NCBI GenBank assembly: GCA_020430865.1
Contig: JAGQIY010000115.1
Coordinates: forward strand, 1-13,794
Direction: 5' to 3'
Length of the DNA stretch: 13,794 nt
From: Myxococcales bacterium
GTDB taxonomy: Bacteria > Myxococcota > Polyangia > Polyangiales > Polyangiaceae
Below are positions 7,159 to 12,907 of the stretch, piece by piece. Position numbers and translations under genes: made by a program. Every line of letters begins with the position of its first letter. The first letter of the stretch is position 1. Under the pieces are notes generated by a model. The model saw only the letters and a program-made list of their open reading frames with translations. It did not search any database and was not told the origin of the DNA.

Positions 7159-7242
7159 ATGGCCCACAAGCTCACGACGACGACCACTACTACCACCGCG
7201 GTTCGCGGTGGTCTGGTCGCGTGTACGCTGTGTTGCCGATGA
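7159..7242 (+). CDS. Threonine-rich leader peptide (27 residues, eight Thr codons in a row)
   Basis: A short ORF too small for routine gene calling reads MAHKL, then eight consecutive Thr, then AVRGGLVACTLCCR and a TGA stop. Nine of 27 residues are Thr. The eight codons are ACG, ACG, ACG, ACC, ACT, ACT, ACC, ACC. The mixed synonymous codons argue that the amino-acid run itself is selected, rather than arising by simple repeat slippage. It lies 261 bp upstream of a threonyl-tRNA synthetase gene on the same strand. By analogy with ThrL and other attenuator leaders, a ribosome short of Thr-tRNA would stall in the run and change folding of the RNA downstream. No clear Shine-Dalgarno precedes the ATG, and a -10-like box lies just upstream, so leaderless translation is possible. 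Alternative: a chance ORF, which the position and composition make unlikely. Confidence 0.75.
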   Translation: MAHKLTTTTTTTTAVRGGLVACTLCCR

Positions 7243-7317
7243 ACGCCTGAGAGCAACCGAACGAAGTCCACGTCAGACCGACCCCGCGGGCCGCGATGTC
7301 TCGAGTCGTGGGTCTTG
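7192..7317 (+). promoter_or_regulatory. Candidate attenuator: alternative RNA hairpins overlapping the Thr codons
   Basis: Three pairings are visible. (1) ACCACCGCG (7192-7200) pairs perfectly with CGCGGTGGT (7204-7212) around a 3-base loop; its 5' arm contains the last two codons of the Thr run. (2) The same 3' arm, 7204-7215, can instead pair with 7274-7288 (CGCGG with CCGCG, GGTCTG with CAGACC). (3) Bases 7274-7282 can pair with 7308-7317 (2, 4 and 2 bp with a bulge and a mismatch). Pairings 1 and 2 exclude each other, as do 2 and 3, as in classical attenuators. Pairing 3 is weak and has no T tract, so the terminator step is the least supported part. Confidence 0.45.
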
Positions 7318-7447
7318 CTGGTTGCGGCGGCTGTCCATGCCAACGCTCGGCTCTGACTCCCGCTGGGTGACGCTCCTCGAACGACGCGCGCGGTATCGCC
7401 GTGCGCCGGTGCGAACGAGCGCGTGGATCGGCACCTGGCGACTCGGA

Positions 7448-7500
7448 ACTGTTTCCTTGCGGAGTCATAGCAGGAGGCCGCGCAGAGTCGCGGAAAGAGT
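7448..7500 (+). promoter_or_regulatory. Possible RBS-masking helix before the ThrRS gene
   Basis: The ribosome binding site GGAAAGAG (7492-7499) stands four bases before the ATG. Upstream bases can cover it: ACT (7448-7450) pairs with 7498-7500, TTTCC (7452-7456) with GGAAA (7492-7496), and GCG (7459-7461) with CGC (7489-7491). There is one mismatch and a two-base bulge. A competing 5-bp hairpin (7478-7482 with 7489-7493) would leave most of the site free. Translational control is thus possible in addition to, or instead of, attenuation. Confidence 0.35.
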
Positions 7501-7503
7501 GCC

Positions 7504-8832
7504 ATGGAAAGCCCGAATCTCATCTCACCCCAAGAAAAACGAGCGGCGTCCGTTGAAGCCCAGGCCGGCAGCGCAGCGCTGGATGGCAGCGCAGTGTTAG
7601 ATAGCAGCGCAGTGCTAGATGGCAGCGCAGCCCTGGACCGCAGTGATCATCGTGCCCTGGCAAAGCGCATGGGGCTATTTCACCAGGAGCCCAGCGCGCC
7701 GGGCATGGTGTTCTGGCACCCGGCGGGTTGGCAACTGTATCGCGCGCTCGAGAGCTTCGTGCGCCAGGTGATGGAGCGCGACGGCTATGCCGAGGTGAGG
7801 TCGCCTCAGCTGATGCGTCGAGCAGTGTGGGAGGCCAGCGGTCACTGGGCGCATTTCCGTGCGAATATGTTCGGCTTTGGTGAAGACGGCGCCGCGGACG
7901 AGTCGGCATTGAAGCCGGTGAGTTGCCCCGGACACTTGGCGGTGTTCAAGGCCATGGCGCCTTCCTATCGCGACTTGCCGCTACGCCTGTCGGAGTTCGG
8001 CTTGGTGCATCGCGACGAAGCGGGCGGTGCATTGCAGGGATTGCTCCGACTTCGCCAGTTCACACAAGACGACGGCCACATCTTGTGCGCGCCGGAGCAG
8101 GCCGAGGCGGAGGTCGAGCGCTTCTTGAGTGGGGTGCTGCCGTTCTATCGGGCCTGCGGGTTCGAGGAGCTGGCGGTGGCTCTCTCCACACGGCCCGAAG
8201 ATCGCGCGGGGAGCGACGCCGAGTGGGACGAAGGCGAGTCGTTGCTCGCCCGCGTGCTGGACCGCCTCGGATGGAAGTACGTCGTGCAACCCGGTGCCGG
8301 TGCGTTCTATGGACCGAAGCTCGAGTTCGGCATGCGTGATCGCCAAGGGCGCGAATGGCAGTGCGGAACAATCCAGTTCGATCTGTTCATGCCGAGTCGC
8401 TTCAACGTTGCCTACGTCGCGAGCGACGGCTCACGCCAGCGCCCGGTGATGTTGCATCGCGCTTTGTGTGGGAGCCTCGAGCGATTTCTCGGCATCTTGC
8501 TCGAGCATCACTCGGGGAGGCTACCGCTGTGGCTCGCGCCGCGTCAGCTCAGGGTCCTACCGATTGCTGAGGCACAACGCGAAGCGGCGGAGTCGCTGTT
8601 GGAGTCACTCCGTGAGCTCGGGATCCGAGCGGATATGGACGCATCCGCAGAGAGCCTCGGGCGGCGAGTGGCCTTGGCCCATGAGCTCGGCATTGCGGAG
8701 CTCGCGGTGCTCGGCGCGCGCGAAGTCAATGGCGGGCAGGTTTCGTCACGAGTCGGTTCGGAGCAGCGCGTCTCTTCTCGAGAGCAGTTCCTCGAGGAAA
8801 TTGCCCAGCGGGCAAAGCCCCCGCGGCTGTAA
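7504..8832 (+). CDS. thrS: Compact threonyl-tRNA synthetase without TGS and editing domains
   Basis: This class II synthetase charges tRNA-Thr. At 442 residues it is about 200 shorter than standard bacterial ThrRS (~640), lacking the N-terminal TGS and editing domains. The catalytic core spans about residues 50-335. The zinc ligands Cys141 (SCPGH), His192 (QDDGHI) and His318 (MLHRA) are kept. Motif 2 reads VHRDEAGGALQGLLRLRQFTQDD (split: VHRDEAGG, then ALQGLLRLRQFTQDD) and motif 3 RPVMLHRALCGSLERFLG. The anticodon-binding domain occupies about 345-435. Compared with E. coli from memory, motif 2 has Asp for Asn and Gln for His. Residues 22-45 are four hexapeptide repeats. The ATG at 7504 has a good RBS. 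A full-length ThrRS presumably exists elsewhere. Paralogues of this kind are known for zinc stress or resistance to ThrRS inhibitors. The Thr-codon leader upstream suggests induction by shortage of charged tRNA-Thr. Confidence 0.92.
   Translation: MESPNLISPQEKRAASVEAQAGSAALDGSAVLDSSAVLDGSAALDRSDHRALAKRMGLFHQEPSAPGMVFWHPAGWQLYRALESFVRQVMERDGYAEVRSPQLMRRAVWEASGHWAHFRANMFGFGEDGAADESALKPVSCPGHLAVFKAMAPSYRDLPLRLSEFGLVHRDEAGGALQGLLRLRQFTQDDGHILCAPEQAEAEVERFLSGVLPFYRACGFEELAVALSTRPEDRAGSDAEWDEGESLLARVLDRLGWKYVVQPGAGAFYGPKLEFGMRDRQGREWQCGTIQFDLFMPSRFNVAYVASDGSRQRPVMLHRALCGSLERFLGILLEHHSGRLPLWLAPRQLRVLPIAEAQREAAESLLESLRELGIRADMDASAESLGRRVALAHELGIAELAVLGAREVNGGQVSSRVGSEQRVSSREQFLEEIAQRAKPPRL
7567..7638 (+). 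repeat. Four 18-bp tandem repeats inside the ThrRS gene
   Basis: Four 18-bp units (7567, 7585, 7603, 7621) encode GSAALD, GSAVLD, SSAVLD and GSAALD. They form a low-complexity N-terminal tail ahead of the catalytic core. The units differ mostly at third codon positions, so the peptide repeat is kept while the DNA drifts. Confidence 0.85.
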
Positions 8833-8846
8833 GGGTTGGGGGTGAG

Positions 8847-8897
8847 GGGTCTCGCACCTCGGGCGGGCAGTCAATGGCTGCTCTGGGCGCGAGACCC
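8847..8897. terminator. Convergent-gap hairpin after the ThrRS gene
   Basis: GGGTCTCGC (8847-8855) and GCGAGACCC (8889-8897) form a perfect 9-bp stem. A smaller inner hairpin (GCAG 8867-8870 with CTGC 8878-8881) lies between them. The element fills the 69-bp gap between the converging ThrRS and polysaccharide lyase genes. No T tract is present, but placement suggests a shared terminator. Confidence 0.5.
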
Positions 8898-8901
8898 GCC
8901 C

Positions 8902-11037
8902 TCAAGGAACCCGCAGCGGTAGGACATCGACCCCAGCGGCTAGGTCATAAGTCGCGCTTGCCTGACCCGGTGCATGGTACTCCAGATGAGCTCCGACACT
9001 GTCCCGGTTGAAATCCAGGACATAGCGAGTGCCGTCAGTCAGCGTGAGCTCCACACCCAAGCTGCCTCCAGCGCTGCGAGGGCCACTCGTGGCGATCACG
9101 TCGCCGCGAGCGACCACAGTGAGGAAGCGGGCGGTGTTCCCTGGGCCGCTGCTCAGATCGAGGCGATACCCGGAGGAAATGTCAGAGTCTGCGTTCGGCC
9201 AACTGACAACATCTGGGCTGACGTTGGAGGGGTGCACGGAGAGCACCCGCAGCGGGCCTGCGCTGAACCCGCTGAGTTGACCGCTGAAGGCCGTCGGTGC
9301 GTTGGCCTGCCAGACGAAGCGGCTCGCGCTAGCCGTGTCGACGCGATCGAAAAGCACGACGACGTCTGGCTTCAAGTAGACCAGCTCCCGATCGAGCTTG
9401 TTCACGCCGGAATCGTATGCGCCAGTCGTGTCGCTGACGGCATACACGAACGAACCTTCGCTATGCAGCGCGACCAAGCGGCCTGCTGTTTCGCTCTCTC
9501 GCATGGATCGGACGTTGCCGCCCTGTTCGATGCGAACCAGGTTGTGAAGCTCGAGTTCTTGGCGGATCCCCGAGTGGGACGCGAGGTTTGCGTCAGCAGC
9601 CAACCACTGCCCACCGTAGAGCATGAAAGAGCCTTGGTCCTGGTGCGCGTGGCTCTCGGTGTACGGACCGGCGATGAGGTGCACCCAAGTGGCGTCCTCT
9701 TCCCAGCTCTCGCGCATATAGAGCTGGCCAGTGCCTGGAGCGTAGTAGGCGGTGTTCAGGTCATCCGGCGCCGCGGAGCTCACGTCGGGCGATTGATACA
9801 GGAAGTCGTAGACGTACATGAACTGCTGAGACATCTCCGGCACGCTCGATTCCGCCAATAGGTACTGGGCGTTCGCCGCGAGCGTATCCGTGGGGAACAA
9901 CCTGATGAGCAGCTGCAAATAGTTACGGTGGTAGTCGAACAGCGCCGCGCTGCTATCTCTTGAGTGGTCGCCTACAGGTGCGAGCCGGTCTCTCGTCGGG
10001 ACGATGGCGTGTAGCATGTTCACCAGAGAGTCTTTCGCGTGAGGCGTTAGCTCAGCGATGCGCTCTCCGGTGCTCTGCTCCCACAACTCGTAGAGCTCGA
10101 AGAGGCGCATCATAGCTACGCCATAGCCAGTGCCCTCGCGCGACCCACCTCCAGCGAGGTCCGCTTGAAAGGTTGGGACAAGCTGGTCCTGGATTTTATC
10201 CTTGCGGAATGTGGTCAACCAGGTGTCGGCGTCGCTGTTCTCACCGTGACTTGCCAAGCCGAGGAGCATCGTCGCCCGCAGAAACGAGTAGTAGTAGTTG
10301 TTCGATGGGTTGTCCACGGACCAACCACTCCACGGGTAGCTCACCCCACCCCAGCTCGCGCCTTCTGGGTCCCAGACGTTCCTCACCGCCTGGTTGGCGT
10401 ACACGAGCCAGCGATCTTTCTGGTCCTGCGTGAGGCGATCGAAGCACCAGTCGTACACCAGTGCCAAGCCGCCGATGTAGTCGCCGACCTCGAGGTAGCT
10501 GTCTCCGGCCACCTGGGCGCGTTGCCCGGAGGCAATAAGCGCCTCCTCGCTGCGCACCCAGGTGTCCATGCGTTCGATGGCGTCGTCGGCGTACTTCGTT
10601 TCTCCGCCTAGAGCGTACAGCAGCGCGGAGTACCAGGGCTCGTATGCATAGCTGTTCCCGCCAGCGAGCTGGGCGTCGACTAGATCCTTGAATCGCCTGG
10701 CTTCGGGAGTGAGGCTCGCCAGTGATGCGCTCAAGCGTGTTCGCGTCCTATCGTTCAAGTAAATGCGGGGGTGCTCATCCGGGAATACAGGTCCCTGGGC
10801 GCCGCTACCTGCACTGCCGCTGCCACCGGCAGTGCCGCCGCTACCTGCGCTTGCGCCGCTGCCTGCACTTGCGCCGCTGCCTGCACTTGCGCCGCTACCG
10901 GCACTGCCGCCGCTAGCAGCGGTGCCGGCGGTCCCCCCGTTTCCGTGGCTTCCGCTGCCGCTGTTCGAGCTGCCATCCGAGCAACCCCAGGCGATGGTTA
11001 AGGTTAGACCGAGGATTCCCAGAGCTGACTGGCGCAT
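8902..11037 (-). CDS. Secreted heparinase II/III-like polysaccharide lyase lipoprotein
   Basis: The 711-residue product starts at ATG 11037 with a short signal peptide, MRQSALGILGLTLTIAWGC. Cys19 is the likely lipidated residue, although the box AWGC is a loose lipobox. Residues ~20-82 are a Gly/Ser/Ala linker. An alpha-helical toroid-like region follows (HPRIYLNDRTRTRL from 89; DNPSNNYYYSFLRA; APVGDHSRDSSA). Next comes the heparinase II/III-type segment ESHAHQDQGSFMLYGGQWLA at 461-480, with His463 and His465, and a beta-rich C-terminal part. Such lyases cleave uronic-acid polysaccharides (alginate, heparin-like glycans) by beta-elimination; the substrate here cannot be told. An in-frame GTG at 11091 would only add residues before the signal peptide. 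It stands alone, with no sugar transporter or sulfatase nearby. Confidence 0.82.
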   Translation of the reverse strand: MRQSALGILGLTLTIAWGCSDGSSNSGSGSHGNGGTAGTAASGGSAGSGASAGSGASAGSGASAGSGGTAGGSGSAGSGAQGPVFPDEHPRIYLNDRTRTRLSASLASLTPEARRFKDLVDAQLAGGNSYAYEPWYSALLYALGGETKYADDAIERMDTWVRSEEALIASGQRAQVAGDSYLEVGDYIGGLALVYDWCFDRLTQDQKDRWLVYANQAVRNVWDPEGASWGGVSYPWSGWSVDNPSNNYYYSFLRATMLLGLASHGENSDADTWLTTFRKDKIQDQLVPTFQADLAGGGSREGTGYGVAMMRLFELYELWEQSTGERIAELTPHAKDSLVNMLHAIVPTRDRLAPVGDHSRDSSAALFDYHRNYLQLLIRLFPTDTLAANAQYLLAESSVPEMSQQFMYVYDFLYQSPDVSSAAPDDLNTAYYAPGTGQLYMRESWEEDATWVHLIAGPYTESHAHQDQGSFMLYGGQWLAADANLASHSGIRQELELHNLVRIEQGGNVRSMRESETAGRLVALHSEGSFVYAVSDTTGAYDSGVNKLDRELVYLKPDVVVLFDRVDTASASRFVWQANAPTAFSGQLSGFSAGPLRVLSVHPSNVSPDVVSWPNADSDISSGYRLDLSSGPGNTARFLTVVARGDVIATSGPRSAGGSLGVELTLTDGTRYVLDFNRDSVGAHLEYHAPGQASATYDLAAGVDVLPLRVP
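10796..10915 (-). repeat. 18-bp repeats coding the Gly/Ser/Ala linker
   Basis: Imperfect 18-bp units encode SGASAG-type hexapeptides between the lipidated Cys and the enzyme domain. The clearest three copies are at 10850, 10868 and 10886. Such linkers are common in myxobacterial surface lipoproteins and can change length by slippage. Confidence 0.75.
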
Positions 11038-11129
11038 ACCCGGAGCTTGCTCGTGAAATCCCGTGAGGGAAACCGCAACGCAAGGTCGCACCCGAACGAT
11101 GCACTAAACCTGCTTGAGCGCTTCGCCGG

Positions 11130-11158
11130 GTTGCATGCAACGCGCTGCGTGCGTTGCA
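11130..11158. promoter_or_regulatory. Overlapping palindromes upstream of the lyase gene, candidate operator
   Basis: GTTGCATGCAAC (11130-11141) is a perfect 12-bp palindrome. Overlapping it, TGCAACGC (11136-11143) and GCGTTGCA (11151-11158) form perfect 8-bp arms with a 7-base spacer. The cluster lies 93-121 bp upstream of the lyase start. It is a good candidate site for a dimeric repressor or activator. The regulator family is not identifiable. Confidence 0.4.
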
Positions 11159-11232
11159 GTGGGAAACGACCCGTGAGTGCGCTAGCCCGGTTCCTCGGCG
11201 TCTGTCATCGCTGGCCGAGAGGCAAGCCTGTG

Positions 11233-11844
11233 TCAGAGCGCGATGTGTTCACTCGCGAGGGGCTCCGCCGCCACGCGGTAACCGGCGCCGCTTTGCTCGA
11301 CGTAGCGAATGTCGACCCGCCAGGCCTCGCTTCCGTTGCTGCCTGCATCGAGCTCGAGCTCCACGAACGTGACATGTTTTGGGTTCTGAGCGCGGGCGAG
11401 GTCTGGCAGGGAGGGGCAGCCAGAGCCACTGTTGGCGTAGGCGAACTCCGCACTGAAGAGCTTGGTCCCGAGCTGTTCGGCGGGGTCGTGGGTGTGCCCC
11501 ATGATCACCACTCGGTGCTCCTCCCCCAAAATACTCGCGAAATGGCCGAGGCGGTCGTTCAGGTCGCAGTCCCAGAGCGCGAAAAAGGCCGGATCGCTGC
11601 CGTATATTGCCGCGGGGAACTGGGTTGGGTCTCTCCGAGAGATGAACTCTGCGACGTCCGCGGCGCCGTGCTCGACATGGCCGAGGATGGCCTGCAACAT
11701 CGGCTGGTCCGAGTTCGCGAGCTAGAGTGCCTCGACAGGGTGAATTTGCTTGCTGGACGGGTGGTCCAGGTCGGGCTGTTTCCGGGAGGTTCTTCGGAGG
11801 TCGGGTGGGTCGCTGATCCGGTCGAACGTTGGCTCGTTAGAGGC
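11233..11844 (-). pseudogene. Metallophosphoesterase remnant (C-terminal part, internal stop)
   Basis: An ORF from ATG 11700 gives 155 residues ending like a calcineurin-type metallophosphoesterase: VVIMGHTHDPAEQLG, then FAYANSGSGCPSLPD and a TFVELELDAGS strand. The family's N-terminal metal ligands (DxH, GDxxD, GNHD) are missing, so the piece cannot hold the full two-metal site. The frame continues upstream past a single TAG (11722-11724) to a TGA at 11845-11847, reading HPVEAL-stop-LANSDQP. This looks like former coding sequence with a nonsense change. Beyond 11845 the DNA belongs to the control region and gene of the plus-strand lipoprotein. I read this as a truncated pseudogene. A short functional protein is the alternative. 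Confidence 0.6.
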
Positions 11845-11939
11845 TCACTTTCCCTGCGGCTTGGGGCAGGGAGTTCGTGCTGCGCTCAGGTGCGAGCATC
11901 ACCAAGGAACGTCGCCCCCTGGGCCACGTATCAAGGGAC

Positions 11940-12530
11940 ATGCGCTTCACTTCACTCTCGGTCGCGTGTTGCTTCTGCTTGCTTGCCTGTTCGTCGGAAG
12001 ACTCCAGCAGTCACGGGGTCGCGGCCAGCGCCCAGGAGCTATCTGGGATCTATCAAGTGACCAGTCACACGGAGAACCTCGACGCCTGCAGCGAAGGCGC
12101 CGAGGTGACCGCGGCTGGCTACCTCGCCGTGTTCACCTATGACGTCCCAGCGTTTGGTGAGACCTGGCTCGGTGCGTACAGCTGCGCTTCCGAGGCCGCG
12201 TGCAAGGACCTGGCCGCCAAGTGGCCGAACGGCGTGAGCTATGAGTTCGGCTTCACCTTCACGAAGGGCGACCGCGACCAGCTGACAGCCTCGGAAGTTT
12301 CCACCGGCTACACCTCCGCGGAAGGCCTGTGCAGCGAGCCCACTCAGGAAGCGCACCGCCTGCTCAGCGTCGCCGACGGACAAATCCGCATCGAGTCGGA
12401 AATCACCGTCGGCGACGACTACCAGGGCAAGGATGGCTTTTGCACCACGGACGCCGCGAGCAAGGCTGTGCAAGGCAAGTCCTGCTCGCGCTTTGTGGGA
12501 ATCAACGCGACCCAAGTCGCCGAGCTGTGA
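11940..12530 (+). CDS. Small lipoprotein of unknown function with six cysteines
   Basis: The 196-residue product begins MRFTSLSVACCFCLLACSS. A hydrophobic signal segment ends in the lipobox LLAC, predicting lipid attachment at Cys18 and export. The mature part begins with a Ser-rich tether and then reads SGIYQVTSHTENLDACSEG and a region ending FVGINATQVAEL. It holds six further cysteines (in DAC, YSC, AAC, GLC, GFC and KSC), an even number that suits disulfides outside the cytoplasm. I do not recognise the family. The opening GIYQVTSHTEN resembles small lipocalin-like or beta-barrel lipoproteins only loosely. The ATG at 11940 is chosen for the signal peptide and the AAGGGA just before it. An upstream ATG at 11877 would spoil the signal. 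An intrinsic terminator follows. Confidence 0.8.
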   Translation: MRFTSLSVACCFCLLACSSEDSSSHGVAASAQELSGIYQVTSHTENLDACSEGAEVTAAGYLAVFTYDVPAFGETWLGAYSCASEAACKDLAAKWPNGVSYEFGFTFTKGDRDQLTASEVSTGYTSAEGLCSEPTQEAHRLLSVADGQIRIESEITVGDDYQGKDGFCTTDAASKAVQGKSCSRFVGINATQVAEL

Positions 12531-12544
12531 ACCCTCGCGAGATT

Positions 12545-12564
12545 CCGCCGCCGCCGGCGGTTTT
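12545..12564 (+). terminator. Intrinsic terminator after the lipoprotein gene
   Basis: CCGCCG (12545-12550) and CGGCGG (12555-12560) form a 6-bp GC stem with a 4-base loop, followed directly by TTTT. It begins 15 bp after the lipoprotein stop and is the only hairpin in the window with a T tract. Confidence 0.65.
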
Positions 12565-12587
12565 CTGCTACAGCATCGGCTCCCCAA

Positions 12588-12625
12588 GGCCCCTTGGCGG
12601 AATGGCAGACGCAGGGGATTTAAAA
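12588..12625 (+). pseudogene. 5' half of tRNA-Leu(UAA) gene
   Basis: The sequence reads as a leucine tRNA from its first base to the end of the anticodon loop. The acceptor 5' strand is GGCCCCT (12588-12594), followed by TG. The D stem is GCG/CGC (12597-12599 and 12610-12612) around GAATGGCAGA. The anticodon 5' stem is GGGGA (12614-12618) and the loop is TTTAAAA (12619-12625) with anticodon TAA. The expected 3' stem TCCCC is replaced by AGCCT. No long variable arm, T-arm GGTTCGA or acceptor partner AGGGGCC follows in the window. It is therefore a half gene, not a functional tRNA. The break at the anticodon loop is a known crossover position for tRNA-targeting integrases. Confidence 0.65.
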
Positions 12626-12907
12626 AGCCTTGCGGAAACGACCGATGCGCTGAACCAGCAGGAAAACAGCCACTTCGGATCTCGGGCAAACGACCAACGG
12701 AACCCAAACGGCCAAGTTGGCGTCCAACAATCTGGCCAAGTTCACGCCCGGGAGCAGCTACTCAGCGCGTTGGCTGAGGCACTTCGAAGCGGAGACCTCA
12801 CGGTAGCACGGATCGCCCATCGTGCGTTGGGTCAGTTGCTCGACGGCGCCGACCCTGGAGCCGTGGTTGACCTCGCCACCGAGCGGCGAAAGCGGGGTGA
12901 GTCGTGA
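12602..12907 (+). CDS. Hypothetical small protein, start possibly inside the tRNA half
   Basis: The frame is open through the tRNA half and beyond to a TGA at 12907. The first in-frame ATG after the lipoprotein gene is 12602, within the tRNA D-loop region, and would give 101 residues. Residues ~55-100 look like genuine helical protein (EQLLSALAEALRSGDLTVAR, then GQLLDGADPGAVVDLATERR). The first ~50 are Gln/Asn/Ser-rich. No good RBS precedes 12602. The real start may be a non-ATG codon further in, such as CTG or TTG. The stop overlaps the next GTG start as GTGA, so the C-terminal part is likely translated. No family is recognised; small helical proteins are common next to attachment sites, but this is only context. 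Confidence 0.4.
   Translation: MADAGDLKSLAETTDALNQQENSHFGSRANDQRNPNGQVGVQQSGQVHAREQLLSALAEALRSGDLTVARIAHRALGQLLDGADPGAVVDLATERRKRGES

Noticed and set aside
7140..7523. Minus-strand ORF with a run of Val opposite the Thr leader
   Set aside because: The Val run is simply the reverse-strand reading of the Thr codons; the rest is Arg-rich shadow translation.
11851..11872. Hairpin TCCCTGC/GCAGGGA as a terminator
   Set aside because: It has no T tract on either strand and lies in the upstream region of the lipoprotein gene, after no intact gene end.
12329..12601. Upstream part of the long ORF that runs through the lipoprotein gene end
   Set aside because: It overlaps the well-supported lipoprotein frame and its terminator; only the part after the tRNA half has protein-like composition.
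12588..12680. Complete tRNA-Leu gene
   Set aside because: The 3' anticodon stem, variable arm, T arm and acceptor partner cannot be formed from the following sequence.
12620..12900. Group I intron in tRNA-Leu(UAA), suggested by the break at the anticodon loop and GCCTTGCGG
   Set aside because: No P2 partner, no conserved core segments (P4/P6, P7) and no 3' exon are visible in the following DNA, which instead looks coding.
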